A stretch of DNA of 64,000 nucleotides from Desulfohalovibrio reitneri (GTDB lineage Bacteria > Desulfobacterota > Desulfovibrionia > Desulfovibrionales > Desulfovibrionaceae), in assembly GCF_000711295.1 (NCBI RefSeq), contig NZ_JOMJ01000003.1:137001-201000 (forward strand). The letters run 5' to 3'. Of this stretch, positions 31,556-40,389 are shown piece after piece. Within the stretch, counting starts at the first letter, position 1. Every line of letters begins with the position of its first letter. A program made the position numbers and the translations under genes. Under the pieces are notes generated by a model that saw only the letters and a program-made list of their open reading frames with translations, ran no database searches and was not told the DNA's origin.

Positions 31556-32197
31556 ATGACCAAGTGCGACGCGCGCGCCAATACCAAGTCTCGGGACCGC
31601 CTCACCCGACTGGCCGACTTCCTGTTCGAGGCGGGCATGCTGCGCAAGACCCCGCGCACCGGCTACCAGTTCCTGGGCACCGGCTCGGAGAACGTGGCGG
31701 AACACTCCTTTCGCACCGCCCTGGTGGGTTTCGTGCTGGCCCGCATGGCCGGGGCGGACGAGTCCAAAACAGCCATGCTCTGCCTCTTCCACGACCTGCA
31801 CGAAGCGCGCACCGGCGACTTCAACTACGTCAACCGCATGTACAACGAGTCCCGCCGCACCCGGGCTCTGCAAGATACCCTGTCCGGCACCGGCCTCACC
31901 GAGGCCATCCTGCCTTTTTGGGAGGAGCTGGAGGAGGTGGACACGGTGGAGGCTCGGCTCGCCCAGGACGCCGACCAGGTGGATCTCATCCTCAACCTCA
32001 AGGAGCAGCAGGACCTGGGCAACCCCTACGCTGTGAAGTGGATCGAATGCGCCCTGGAACGGTTGCGAACCGAGGAGGGCAAAACCCTGGCCAGGCGCAT
32101 CGCCGAGACCGACCACACCGACTGGTGGTTCCTGGGGCCTGATCGGTCCTGGTGGGAGCGGAAGAACGGACACACTCCCGAGCCGGACGGGGAGTAG
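31556..32197 (+). CDS. HD-domain phosphohydrolase (YfbR/5'-nucleotidase-like)
   Basis: This 213-residue protein is of the HD_3 type. Metal ligands are visible as His in NVAEHSFRTALVGF near residue 48, the HD pair in CLFHDLHEARTGD near 80 and a later Asp in QDADQVDLIL near 140. Related proteins are dNMP 5'-nucleotidases or nucleotide-cleaning enzymes of the cytosol. ATG 31556 is two bases after the argJ stop. The exact substrate is unknown. Confidence 0.82.
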   Translation: MTKCDARANTKSRDRLTRLADFLFEAGMLRKTPRTGYQFLGTGSENVAEHSFRTALVGFVLARMAGADESKTAMLCLFHDLHEARTGDFNYVNRMYNESRRTRALQDTLSGTGLTEAILPFWEELEEVDTVEARLAQDADQVDLILNLKEQQDLGNPYAVKWIECALERLRTEEGKTLARRIAETDHTDWWFLGPDRSWWERKNGHTPEPDGE

Positions 32198-32205
32198 CCC
32201 GAGCC

Positions 32206-32685
32206 ATGCGGCTGGCCGTCATCTCCGACACCCATCTGGAATCTCCCACGCCCTGGTTTGAGCGTGTCTTTCACCGCTATCTGGAAGGCGTGGACGTGCT
32301 CATCCATTGCGGCGACGTCACCGGCGTGGACGTCATCGACTGGCTGCGGGCCGTGCACCCGGACGTGCGTGCCGTGAGCGGCAACATGTGCGAGTACCGG
32401 GTGAGTTGCGACCTGCCGCCCATGCTGCGGACCGAGGCGGGCGGCTGGAAGATCGGCGTAACCCACGGCTGGGGGCCGCGCTCGCAGGTTCCGCGCAAAG
32501 TCTACGAGGCCTTCGGCGAGGGGGTCGACCTGATCTGCTTCGGCCACACCCATCAGTTCACCTGGGTGCGCATGGGCGATACCTGGCTGCTCAACCCCGG
32601 CAGCCTGCGCCGCGACGGCGGCTCCATGGCTCTGGTGGAGGAGGAGGGCGGCCAACTGCGCGCCCGCCATGTGGTTCCGGACTAG
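32206..32685 (+). CDS. Calcineurin-like phosphodiesterase (YfcE/MJ0936 type)
   Basis: This 159-residue metallophosphoesterase has the full set of dimetal motifs: SDTHLE near residue 7, CGDVTG near 35, SGNMCE near 58, THGWGPRS near 85 and GHTHQF near 109. Enzymes of this small group hydrolyse phosphodiesters in the cytosol; the natural substrate is usually unknown. ATG 32206 is eight bases after the HD-protein stop. A bidirectional terminator separates it from the convergent PpiD-type gene. Confidence 0.88.
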   Translation: MRLAVISDTHLESPTPWFERVFHRYLEGVDVLIHCGDVTGVDVIDWLRAVHPDVRAVSGNMCEYRVSCDLPPMLRTEAGGWKIGVTHGWGPRSQVPRKVYEAFGEGVDLICFGHTHQFTWVRMGDTWLLNPGSLRRDGGSMALVEEEGGQLRARHVVPD

Positions 32686-32705
32686 ATGGACAGGGTTTTC
32701 CCACG

Positions 32706-32741
32706 AAAAAGGGCGCTCCCTGGCCAGGGAGCGCCCTTTTT
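32706..32741. terminator. Bidirectional intrinsic terminator
   Basis: A perfect palindrome (GGGCGCTCCCTGG / CCAGGGAGCGCCC) is flanked by five A on the left and five T on the right. It serves the phosphodiesterase gene on the + strand and the PpiD-aconitase operon on the minus strand. Confidence 0.92.
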
Positions 32742-32763
32742 CGTTCTGGAAGCGGTGCCGGAG

Positions 32764-34665
32764 CTATTCGCCCAGCACCCGCTTGTTGGCGATCTCAATG
32801 GTGGCTTCCCCGCGCAGTTCGGACATGAAGCCCTGGTAGAGCTGCTGGCGCTTGCTTTGCTTCAGCTGCTGAATGAAGGACTGCTTGGCCTCGGCCCACT
32901 CCGCGTCCGTGGGCGGGGTGCGCTCGGACAGGCGGGCGATGAAGGCGCCACGCTCGGAGAGGTAGGGCTCGTCCAGCCAATCACCCTCTTCGGCCACGAA
33001 AACGGCTGCGGCGAAACGCTCGTTCATGCCCAGGCCGGGGATGAAGCCCTGGCGGGTGAAGGCCTCGGTGGTCTTGATGCGGTCCTGGATGCGCTCCATG
33101 GCCCGCTCCCGCTTCTGCGGGTCGTGCAGGGCGGCTGCCACGGAGGCGGCCTCCTCCTCGGCCAGCACCATGGCTTCCTTTCGCTTGAGCTCGGTGACGA
33201 TGGTTTCCCGCACTTCCTCCAGGGGCCGCACCTTGGACGGCGTTTGGGAGGTGAGCTGCACCAGGGTGTAGCCGCCTTCAATGGACAGGGGCTCGTCCAG
33301 GGTGTCGCCGGGGGTGAGGGTGGACAGTCGCTGCACCGCCTCCTGGGAGAGTGAAGGCCGCGAAGGGCCCTGGTTCTGCGGGAAAGGTCCGGCGTGGCGC
33401 AGGCCTATCCCCAGGGTTTCGGCCACCTGCTCCAGGCTCTCGCCGGCGGCCACGCGGGCGATGGCTTCGTCCAGCAGGTCTGTTACTTTGCCAGCGGCTT
33501 TGTCGCGGGCCACGTTCTGCCGCACGTCAAGCTCCGCTTCCTCAAAGGGAAGCACGCCGGCCTCCTGCCTGTCCTCCACCCAGATGAGGTGGTAGCCGAA
33601 CTGGGTGCGCACCGGGCCAACCAGGGAACCGGGTTCGGCGTCGAAGGCGGCCTTCTCAAAGGACTCCACCATGGAGCCCCGGGGGAACCAGCCCAGGTCG
33701 CCGCCGGACGGGGCGCTGGGGCCTTCGGAGTATTCCTTGGCCGCGGCCGCGAACTCCTCGGCGGAGTCGATCCTCGCGGCGATTTCCTCAAGCCTGGCCT
33801 CGGCCTGCTCGGCCTTTTCACCGGAGGCGTCGTCCGGCGCACGAAGCAGGATGTGGCGGGCCTTGACCCGGGCTTGGCGGGTGTAGGCGTCGGGGTTGTT
33901 CTCGTAGGCCCGGCGGGCCTCCTCCTCGGTCACGTCGGCCGGGTCGGCCAGCGCCTCGGGAGTGAACTCCAGGTAGGCGATCTCCGCCTGGGCGGGCACG
34001 GTGAAGCGCTCCCGCTGTTCCTCGTAGGCGGCCTGGACGTCTTTCTCCTCGACCTTCACGGACTCCATGTATTCCCCGGGCGGGAAAAGGACGTAGTCGG
34101 CACGGGCTTCCTCGCGGGCGTAGCGGAATATCTCCCTGGCCTCCTCGTCCGTGACCACCGCCGGGGTGACCAGATAGTCGGTCATGGTCTGCATGAGGAT
34201 GGAGGACCGGTATCCGGCCTCGAATTGGGCCGGAGTCATGCCCTGGGAAAGGATCAGCTTCTTGTAGATTTCGCGGTCGAACCGACCGTTTTGGTCCCTG
34301 AAGGCCGGGATTTCGGCGATGGCCTGCTGTACCTCGGCGTCGGGCACGCGCAGGCCGTATTCGCTGGCCTTCTGGCGAAGCAGCTTCTCGTCCACCAGCT
34401 CGTTGAGCACCTGGCGGCGGAAGCCCATCTGGCGCAGGGTCTCCTCGTCCGCCTCGGGCATTTGCCGGCGCACCTGCTCCAGCCTTTGCTCGTAATGCTG
34501 CCTGTACTCGTCCAGGGTGATGGGCGTCTCGTTGACGTAGGCCACCACGTTGGAGTTGGAGTCGGTGAAGGAGCCCACGCCCCAGAAGACGAAGACCAGG
34601 ACGATGATGCCGAAGAGGAGCTTGACGCCCCAGCTCTGGGCGTTGCGGCGAATGACTTCCAGCAT
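32764..34665 (-). CDS. Membrane-anchored periplasmic foldase (PpiD/SurA-like)
   Basis: This 633-residue protein has a single N-terminal transmembrane anchor (LLFGIIVLVFVFWGVGSF near 16-33), a SurA_N-type chaperone region (about 40-230) and a parvulin peptidyl-prolyl isomerase domain near 265-375 (KARHILLRAPD, GGDLGWFPRGSM, FGYHLIWVEDR). A long charged helical C-terminal region follows. PpiD-like proteins sit beside SecYEG and help newly exported proteins fold. The ATG is three bases after the aconitase stop, so it is the last gene of a four-gene operon ending at a bidirectional terminator. Confidence 0.9.
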   Translation of the reverse strand: MLEVIRRNAQSWGVKLLFGIIVLVFVFWGVGSFTDSNSNVVAYVNETPITLDEYRQHYEQRLEQVRRQMPEADEETLRQMGFRRQVLNELVDEKLLRQKASEYGLRVPDAEVQQAIAEIPAFRDQNGRFDREIYKKLILSQGMTPAQFEAGYRSSILMQTMTDYLVTPAVVTDEEAREIFRYAREEARADYVLFPPGEYMESVKVEEKDVQAAYEEQRERFTVPAQAEIAYLEFTPEALADPADVTEEEARRAYENNPDAYTRQARVKARHILLRAPDDASGEKAEQAEARLEEIAARIDSAEEFAAAAKEYSEGPSAPSGGDLGWFPRGSMVESFEKAAFDAEPGSLVGPVRTQFGYHLIWVEDRQEAGVLPFEEAELDVRQNVARDKAAGKVTDLLDEAIARVAAGESLEQVAETLGIGLRHAGPFPQNQGPSRPSLSQEAVQRLSTLTPGDTLDEPLSIEGGYTLVQLTSQTPSKVRPLEEVRETIVTELKRKEAMVLAEEEAASVAAALHDPQKRERAMERIQDRIKTTEAFTRQGFIPGLGMNERFAAAVFVAEEGDWLDEPYLSERGAFIARLSERTPPTDAEWAEAKQSFIQQLKQSKRQQLYQGFMSELRGEATIEIANKRVLGE

Positions 34666-34668
34666 GGC

Positions 34669-36597
34669 TTATCCGCTCTGTTTGGTTTGCTTGACGTGGT
34701 TCAGCAGGCCGCCGGCCCGGATGACCTCCAACTCCGAGGGAGCCAGGTCGTTGACCAGCCGCACGGTCTCGCCCGAGTCCGTGGCGGCCTCGATCTCGCC
34801 GCCGGGGGTGACCTCTCCCGCCGGGATGGTCAGGCGGCCGCCCTGGGCAAGCTTGTCGTAATCCGCCTTGTCCGCCAGAAGCAGCGGCAGGATGCCGAAG
34901 TTGACCAGGTTGGCGCGGTGGATTCGGGCCAGGGATTTGACGATGACGGCCCGCACGCCCAGGTGGCGAGGGGCCAGGGCGGCGTGCTCTCGGCTGGAGC
35001 CCTGGCCGTAGTTCTCGCCGCCCACCACAACCGAGGCGTCCAGGGCATCGGCGCGTTCCACGAAGCCTTCGTCCACGCGGGAGAAGATGTGGCGGCTGAT
35101 GGCCGGGATGTTGGACCGCAGGGCGGTGATCTCCGCCCCGGCTGGCAGGATGTGGTCGGTGGTGATGTCGTCGCCCACCTTGAGGGCGATCTCCGCCTCG
35201 ATGGTTCCGGGCAGGGGATCGAATTCTTCCAGGGGAACGATGTTGGGACCGCGCCTGATCTCCACGCCGGAGCCCCCCTCGGGCGGGTAGGCGAAGAGGT
35301 GGCGGATGGAGGGAGCGTGCTCGGGCAGCTCGGGCTTGAGCGGCGGCTCCCCCCAGGTGGCCGGATCGGCGAACTCCCCGCGCAGGGCGGTCATGGCCGC
35401 GGTGGCCGGGGAGACCAGGAATATCTTGGCGTCGCGGGTAGCCGAACGCCCCTCGAAATTGCGGTTGTAGGTGCGGGCCGAGACCCCGCCGGACGGCGGG
35501 GAGCCCCCCATGCCGATGCACGGGCCGCAGGCGCATTCCAAAATGCGCGCCCCGCAGTCGAGCATGGGCTCCAGCAGGTCCTCCCCGGCCAGCATTTTGA
35601 CCACCTGTTTGGAGCCGGGGGAGACGAGCAGGTCGGTCTCGTCGGACGTCTTGCGCCCCGCCAGCAGGTTGGCCACGGTCTTGAGGTCGGAGTAGGAGGA
35701 GTTGGTGCAGGAGCCGATGCAGACTTGGTCAACCTTCATGCCGTCCAGCTCGCGGATGGTGGTGCGGATGTCAGGCATGTGCGGCGCGGCCGCCAGGGGC
35801 TCCAGGGCGGAGAGGTCGATGGTGATTTCCTCGTCGTAGGCCGCGTCCGGGGCGGGGACCATCTCGCGGAAATCCTCCTCGCGGCCCATGGAGCGCAGGA
35901 ACTCGCGCGTCCGCTCGTCGGAAGGGAAGATGGAGGTGGTGGCCCCAAGCTCAGCGCCCATATTGGTGATGACCGCCCGCTCCGGCACGCTCAGCCCGGC
36001 CACGCCTTCGCCCGCGTACTCGAAGACACGGCCCACGCCGCCCTTCACCGTCAGCTCGCCGAGCAGGTGGAGGATGACGTCCTTGGCCGAGGCCCAGCCG
36101 GTCAGTTCGCCGGTGAGGTTGACCCGGACCACCTTGGGGCATGGGATGCGGTACGGCTCGCCCGCCATGGCCAGAGCCACGGAGAGCCCGCCCGCGCCCA
36201 TGGCCAGGGAGCCGATGCCTCCGGCGGTGGGGGTGTGGGAGTCGGAGCCGATGAGGGTGGCCCCGGGCTTGGCGAAGTTCTCCAGGTGCAGCTGGTGGCA
36301 GATGCCCAGCCCCGGCGGGGAAAAGACGATGCCGTATTTGGCGGCCACGCTACGCAGGTAGCGGTGGTCGTCGGGATTGCGGAAACCCATTTGCAGGGTA
36401 TTGTGGTCCACGTAGCTCACCGAGAGATCGGTGCGCACGCGGTCCACGCCCATGGCCTCGAACTGCAGGTAGGCCATGGTGCCGGTGGCGTCCTGGGTCA
36501 GGGTCTGGTCGATGCGCAGGGCGATTTCCGCCCCCGGGGTCAGTTCCCCGTCCACCAAGTGTTCGGCCAGTATGGTGCGAGTGAGGTTTTCAGCCAT
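34669..36597 (-). CDS. Aconitate hydratase
   Basis: This 642-residue enzyme interconverts citrate and isocitrate using a [4Fe-4S] cluster. The cluster cysteines are in GSCTNSSYSD near residue 295 and CACGPCIGMGG near 360. Substrate-loop features include SDSHTPTAGGIG near 118, the swivel-domain GGENYGQGSSREHAAL near 527 and a trailing C-terminal arm. It is of the shorter, mitochondrial-like aconitase type rather than the 900-residue AcnA. In sulfate reducers the pathway supplies 2-oxoglutarate for glutamate. It is 15 bases after a coiled-coil gene and three before the foldase gene. Confidence 0.95.
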   Translation of the reverse strand: MAENLTRTILAEHLVDGELTPGAEIALRIDQTLTQDATGTMAYLQFEAMGVDRVRTDLSVSYVDHNTLQMGFRNPDDHRYLRSVAAKYGIVFSPPGLGICHQLHLENFAKPGATLIGSDSHTPTAGGIGSLAMGAGGLSVALAMAGEPYRIPCPKVVRVNLTGELTGWASAKDVILHLLGELTVKGGVGRVFEYAGEGVAGLSVPERAVITNMGAELGATTSIFPSDERTREFLRSMGREEDFREMVPAPDAAYDEEITIDLSALEPLAAAPHMPDIRTTIRELDGMKVDQVCIGSCTNSSYSDLKTVANLLAGRKTSDETDLLVSPGSKQVVKMLAGEDLLEPMLDCGARILECACGPCIGMGGSPPSGGVSARTYNRNFEGRSATRDAKIFLVSPATAAMTALRGEFADPATWGEPPLKPELPEHAPSIRHLFAYPPEGGSGVEIRRGPNIVPLEEFDPLPGTIEAEIALKVGDDITTDHILPAGAEITALRSNIPAISRHIFSRVDEGFVERADALDASVVVGGENYGQGSSREHAALAPRHLGVRAVIVKSLARIHRANLVNFGILPLLLADKADYDKLAQGGRLTIPAGEVTPGGEIEAATDSGETVRLVNDLAPSELEVIRAGGLLNHVKQTKQSG

Positions 36598-36612
36598 ATC
36601 GTGCTCCAGCGA

Positions 36613-36876
36613 TCAGAAGGGGAAGCCCTTGTCCAGGTTGGGCGGCGGTTCGCCAGGGGATTCGCCCTGGAGGCGGCGTATTTTGTTCCGCCGGGCCAAC
36701 AATTCGGTTTCCAGTCGCATCTTTTCCTGACGGTTCTTATGCAGGGCTTGGGCGTGGCATCGGCCGGCGGCGATGTCTTCGTCGAAGAGCAGCCGTTTGA
36801 TCTCTGCCTCCAAGGCTTCCTTTTCCGCTTTGAAGGCGGCGACCTCGGCCTGCAACAATTCGATGTCGTCCTGCAT
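36613..36876 (-). CDS. Short coiled-coil protein
   Basis: The ATG at complement 36874-36876 gives 87 residues. About residues 3-70 form a continuous heptad-patterned helix (MQDDIELLQAEVAAFKAEKE..., then KNRQEKMRLETELLARRNKI), ending in a proline-rich tail. There is no signal peptide or cysteine pattern. It lies in the operon between the chorismate-mutase/EPSP-synthase-like gene (eight bases upstream) and aconitase. Function unknown; it could be a dimerisation or adaptor protein. Confidence 0.65.
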   Translation of the reverse strand: MQDDIELLQAEVAAFKAEKEALEAEIKRLLFDEDIAAGRCHAQALHKNRQEKMRLETELLARRNKIRRLQGESPGEPPPNLDKGFPF

Positions 36877-36884
36877 GGATGCTC

Positions 36885-38504
36885 CTAGCGGATGCGGATG
36901 CGGCGGCGTTTGGGCTGCTCCGGCTCGGGCTTGCGGGCGAAGATGCCGCCCTCCGGAGCGGGCAGCCGGTTGAAGAAGCTCCAGAAGCCCGGCCACAGGG
37001 ATGAAGCCGCGCCGGGGTTGTCCAGGGCGATGCCGGGCCGGACCAGGGACAGAACGCCCAGGGCCAGGGCCCACTCCGCTGTGGGCGCGGTGACCTGCAT
37101 GGGCGGCTCCTGGGAGAATCCCGGGGTCATGCGCAGGGTGGCGCCTTCCACCTCGCATTCCTTGCCCGTGCGGTGCAGCACGCGGCTGGCCTCGCCCGAG
37201 TACTCGTAGCCCGGGGGCGGCACGACCTCGGCCCCCCCTGGAGCGGCCGCTGCCAGTACGCAGGCCAGGGGGACCAGACGATGGGTGGCGGGCTCCAGCG
37301 TGGCTGCCCCGGTCCAGACCGAGGACCCGACAGCCGCCAGGCCATTGGCCGTGTCGGGGGGCAGGCCGCAGGCCGCGAGCAGGTCCAGCGCGCCTTGCGC
37401 CTCGGGGTCGTCCCCGGGCCAGGAGCCGGAAAGCTCAACCCGGCCGCCGCGAAGGCGGGCCATGGCCGCGGGGTAGAGGCAGAGCAGGGGGTCCATGGTC
37501 AGCCCGGGTTCCTCGGGAAGCTCGGGCTGTCCGGGGGAAACGGCCACCTCGCCGGGGCCGGATTTCACCTCGATGCCGGCTACGCTCAGGGCGCGCAGGG
37601 CGTCGGAGAGCCCCCTGGCGGGTGGGGCGTCCTGGGAAAAGCGAATGGTCAGTCCGCCGGGGAAGCGCCAGGCGGCCAACGCCAGGGCGGCCGCGCTGCC
37701 CTCGGGCAGGTCGTCTGGCACGTCGATCGTCTCGGGCGCGCCTCCGCCTGCCTCCAGCCTGGCTGGTAGACCGGGCGAACGGCGGTCGATGGGCGCCAGC
37801 CTGGCCCCCATCTCGGGGAGAAAGCGCATCAGCGGCCCCAGTTCGGCCAGCTTCAGTTCCGGCCCGCCGGAGAAGCGGCAGCCGGTGGCCTCCTGGCCCA
37901 GGGCCTGGAAGAGCAGCAACAGGAAGGTGAACATGTCCTGCCCGGCGAAGACCGTGGCCTTGTCGAAGGAGACCGGGGTCGTGGCGCGGGCGGAGAGGGT
38001 GTCGTGCTCCCAGCCCAGGCCGCCGCCCACCTGGTTCAACCCCTTGGCCAACTCGATGAGGCCGTCGGAAAAGACCAGGGGCGCCAGCGAGACCGGCTGG
38101 CCCCGGGAGGCGGCAAGCACCGCCAGGCAACGGGCGTGCGCGTCCGAGGACGGGCCGGGCGAGACCAGGTTCATGGGGCCGTGGGGCGGCGTCAATCTGA
38201 AGGGGTCTGTTCGACCCGGACCGGCCTCGGCCGCTTCGTAGCCCATGGAGTTGATGGCCACGAACAGCTTCTTTGCCAGCCGTTCGGAAATGTTCATGGA
38301 ACGGGCCCATTCGGCCCAGTTGGACCACAGGGCGCGCTCCTGTGCGGCCTCAGCCAGCGGGAGTTTCTTGCGCCGGCGAGACTGGGCGGCTTTGGCCATG
38401 AGGCGCGTGCGCTTGTCCAGTAGTTCCAATATGCGCCTGTCCAGGTCCATGACTTCCTGGCTCAGGCCCTTGCCGGTGCGGGAGGGGCGTTTTGTATCGG
38501 GCAT
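36885..38504 (-). CDS. Chorismate-mutase-like domain fused to a degenerate EPSP-synthase-like domain
   Basis: ATG at complement 38502-38504 gives 539 residues. Residues about 10-90 look like an AroQ chorismate mutase helix bundle (VMDLDRRILELLDKRTRLM followed by a short charged loop and another helix). Residues about 110-510 have the size and repeat pattern of 3-phosphoshikimate 1-carboxyvinyltransferase, with echoes of its strand-helix repeats (ARCLAVLAASRGQPVSLAPL, GSAAALALAAWRF, VPLACVLAAAAPG). The usual catalytic G-S-K-S start, the G-N-A-G-T-x-x-R loop and the R-P-x-x-x-L motif are not recognisable. The C-terminus is very basic. Probably non-catalytic in the second domain, or a divergent enzyme of aromatic amino acid synthesis. 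First gene of its operon, divergent from sat. Confidence 0.7.
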   Translation of the reverse strand: MPDTKRPSRTGKGLSQEVMDLDRRILELLDKRTRLMAKAAQSRRRKKLPLAEAAQERALWSNWAEWARSMNISERLAKKLFVAINSMGYEAAEAGPGRTDPFRLTPPHGPMNLVSPGPSSDAHARCLAVLAASRGQPVSLAPLVFSDGLIELAKGLNQVGGGLGWEHDTLSARATTPVSFDKATVFAGQDMFTFLLLLFQALGQEATGCRFSGGPELKLAELGPLMRFLPEMGARLAPIDRRSPGLPARLEAGGGAPETIDVPDDLPEGSAAALALAAWRFPGGLTIRFSQDAPPARGLSDALRALSVAGIEVKSGPGEVAVSPGQPELPEEPGLTMDPLLCLYPAAMARLRGGRVELSGSWPGDDPEAQGALDLLAACGLPPDTANGLAAVGSSVWTGAATLEPATHRLVPLACVLAAAAPGGAEVVPPPGYEYSGEASRVLHRTGKECEVEGATLRMTPGFSQEPPMQVTAPTAEWALALGVLSLVRPGIALDNPGAASSLWPGFWSFFNRLPAPEGGIFARKPEPEQPKRRRIRIR

Positions 38505-38814
38505 GTAATCCGGGATTTTCCTCGATGATGGAATCCGTTTCCTTAGACGCAATCCGGGCTGGACGCAAGGGGGACAAGCTCCGGCGAGGCCGCTTCCGGA
38601 GGTTCTCTGGGAGCGGTTCGTATGGGCAAATAACGACACGCATGGCAAAATGAAATTATTTCGGAAAGATAAAAGATTTCGTGTGTCGCTTGACATTTTG
38701 TTGTATTTTTCACAAGTAGGAACTCCCGGTTGCACCGAAGCCCAGGCGGTAGGCTCGAGGGCCATACCCGCCGACGCGAACTAGGGATAACACCCAACGA
38801 AAAGGAGACGGATC
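38505..38814. other. Divergent control region between the EPSPS-like operon and sat
   Basis: This 310-base gap has no convincing gene. From about 38640 it turns A+T-rich, unlike its surroundings, and contains the sat promoter/operator region described separately. The sat leader (about 38716-38814) has no terminator-like hairpin, and a GAAAAGGAGAC ribosome site precedes the sat ATG. The minus-strand promoter for the EPSPS-like operon should also lie here but no clear hexamer pair was found. Confidence 0.7.
38690..38715 (+). promoter_or_regulatory. sat promoter -35 element with overlapping Rex-like operator
   Basis: A perfect TTGACA (38690-38695) is followed at 38698-38715 by TTGTTGTATTTTTCACAA, an 18-base element whose ends (TTGT...TTCACAA) match the Rex operator pattern TTGTGA-N6-TCACAA at 13 to 14 positions. 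The expected -10 position overlaps the right half and is itself weak. Rex is an NADH-sensing repressor and is known to repress sat in Desulfovibrio vulgaris; binding here is inferred from the motif only. Confidence 0.6.
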
Positions 38815-40095
38815 ATGTCGAATCTCGTACCCCCTCATGGCGGTAAGGGCCTGGTCGAGTGCCTGCTCGCCGGCGCCGAGCTCGAGGCCGAGACCAAGAA
38901 GGCCCAGGGCCTCAAGGCCATCGAAATTTCCGACCGCGCCAAGGGCGACGTCATCATGATGGGCATCGGCGGCTTCTCGCCGCTGAGCGGCTTCATGAGC
39001 AAGGCCGACTGGAAGAGCGTCTGCGAGAGCTACACCCTGGCCGACGGCACCTTCTGGCCCGTGCCCGTGTGCCTGGACACCAATGACGAGGACGTCAAGG
39101 AAGGCGACGAGATCGCCCTGAAGGGCAAGGACGGCGTCATCTACGCCACCATGCTGGTGGAAGAGAAGTTCGAGATGACCGACGAGAACAAGCGCTGGGA
39201 GTGCGACCTTGTCTTCAAGGGCAACGGCGAGGACTCCGAGAAGTTCTGGGAGATCGCCGAGGACGAGCACATCGGCGTGAAGTACGTCATGGCCCAGGGC
39301 AAGTACAACCTGGCCGGCCCGGTCAAGGTCATCTCCGAGGGCGACTACGCCACCCGCTTCCCCGGCGTCTACATGACCCCCGCCCAGATGCGCGCCGAGA
39401 TGGAAAAGCGCGGCTGGTCCAACGTGGCCGCCCTGCAGCTGCGCAACCCCATGCACCGCTCTCACGAGTACCTGGCCAAGATCGCCGTGGAAGTCTGCGA
39501 CGGCGTGGTCATCCACTCCCTCATCGGCAACCTCAAGCCCGGCGACATCCCCGGCGACGTCCGCATCCGCTGCATCCAGACGCTGATCGACGGCTACTTC
39601 GTCAAGGACAACGTCATCAACGCCGGCTACCCCCTGGACATGCGCTACGCCGGTCCCCGCGAGGCCCTGCTGCATGCCACCTTCCGCCAGAACTACGGCA
39701 TCAACAAGATGCTCATCGGCCGTGACCACGCCGGTGTGGGCGACTTCTACACCCTCTTCGAGGCCCAGGAGATCTTCGAGAAGATCCCCTACGTCAACGA
39801 AGAGTGCCCCGAGCCGGGCAAGGCGCTCAAGTGCGAGCCCATGAAGATCGACTGGACCTTCTACTGCCACAAGTGCGACGGCATGGCTTCCATGAAGACC
39901 TGCCCCCACACCAAGGAAGACCGCGTCATCCTGTCCGGCACCAAGCTGCGCAAGGCCCTGTCCGAGGGCGAGTCCATCCCCGACCACTTCGGCCGCGAAG
40001 AGGTCCTGGACATCCTGCGCGAGTACTACGAGGGCCTGACCGAGAAGGTCGAGGTCAAGATGCAGAAGGCCGCCTCCGGCGACTCCATGAAGTAA
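38815..40095 (+). CDS. sat: Dissimilatory sulfate adenylyltransferase (ATP sulfurylase)
   Basis: Sat makes adenosine 5'-phosphosulfate (APS) from sulfate and ATP, the first step of dissimilatory sulfate reduction in the cytoplasm. The 426-residue protein has the PUA-like N-terminal domain, the nucleotide-binding [12 protein letters not shown] near residue 208 and GRDHAG near 302. A zinc-type C-x2-C...C-x-H cluster (FYCHKCDG...TCPH) lies near 350-365, as in archaeal and Desulfovibrio ATP sulfurylases. It lacks the APS-kinase-like C-terminal domain of fungal enzymes. Codon use is strongly biased, consistent with high expression. It is monocistronic: an intrinsic terminator follows. Confidence 0.97.
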   Translation: MSNLVPPHGGKGLVECLLAGAELEAETKKAQGLKAIEISDRAKGDVIMMGIGGFSPLSGFMSKADWKSVCESYTLADGTFWPVPVCLDTNDEDVKEGDEIALKGKDGVIYATMLVEEKFEMTDENKRWECDLVFKGNGEDSEKFWEIAEDEHIGVKYVMAQGKYNLAGPVKVISEGDYATRFPGVYMTPAQMRAEMEKRGWSNVAALQLRNPMHRSHEYLAKIAVEVCDGVVIHSLIGNLKPGDIPGDVRIRCIQTLIDGYFVKDNVINAGYPLDMRYAGPREALLHATFRQNYGINKMLIGRDHAGVGDFYTLFEAQEIFEKIPYVNEECPEPGKALKCEPMKIDWTFYCHKCDGMASMKTCPHTKEDRVILSGTKLRKALSEGESIPDHFGREEVLDILREYYEGLTEKVEVKMQKAASGDSMK

Positions 40096-40122
40096 GCATC
40101 GCCAACGCACACCTCGTGCGAA

Positions 40123-40157
40123 GGGGGCGTCCCGGCAACGGGGCGCCCCTTTTTTTG
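40123..40157 (+). terminator. Intrinsic terminator after sat
   Basis: An 11-bp stem with one G-U pair (GGGGCGTCCCG with CGGGGCGCCCC, loop GCAA) is followed by seven T. It lies about 28 bases after the sat stop. Confidence 0.92.
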
Positions 40158-40297
40158 TTTGGGAATTTCCGAACGCGAGGTCTCCGTCCCGCTGCGCTTG
40201 AGGTCGGAGTGGGCTCGCGACAGGAAGGCTGAGGGACGGGACGGGGCGAATATGGTTCAAATAAGATACTGGTTTTACAAACGTTAAGCTTGTCCAA

Positions 40298-40327
40298 AAA
40301 AGAGCGCAAAGCCCTTGCGTTTTTTTG
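40298..40327. terminator. Terminator-like hairpin in the sat-apr spacer
   Basis: An A-rich/T-rich extended stem (AAAAGAGCGCAA with TTGCGTTTTTTT, including G-U pairs) with loop AGCCC ends in a T run, and reads as a terminator on either strand. No gene in this spacer needs it, so it may end a small RNA or an unseen transcript. Confidence 0.55.
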
Positions 40328-40362
40328 CACGACGGGCTATGTTCCACATCGCCACAAGAGCC

Positions 40363-40389
40363 AAGGCCTAGTGATTTCCTTAGGCTTTT
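40363..40389 (+). terminator. Second terminator-like hairpin in the sat-apr spacer
   Basis: AAGGCCTAG pairs with TTAGGCTTT (two G-U pairs) around an 8-base loop and ends in TTTT. It lies 36 bases beyond the first hairpin of the spacer. Confidence 0.4.

Noticed and set aside
33394-36888. Very long open frame (over 1100 codons) on the + strand opposite the PpiD and aconitase genes
   Set aside because: Antisense frames of G+C-rich genes lack stops. The composition is Gly/Val/His-rich without domains, while the minus-strand proteins are clear.
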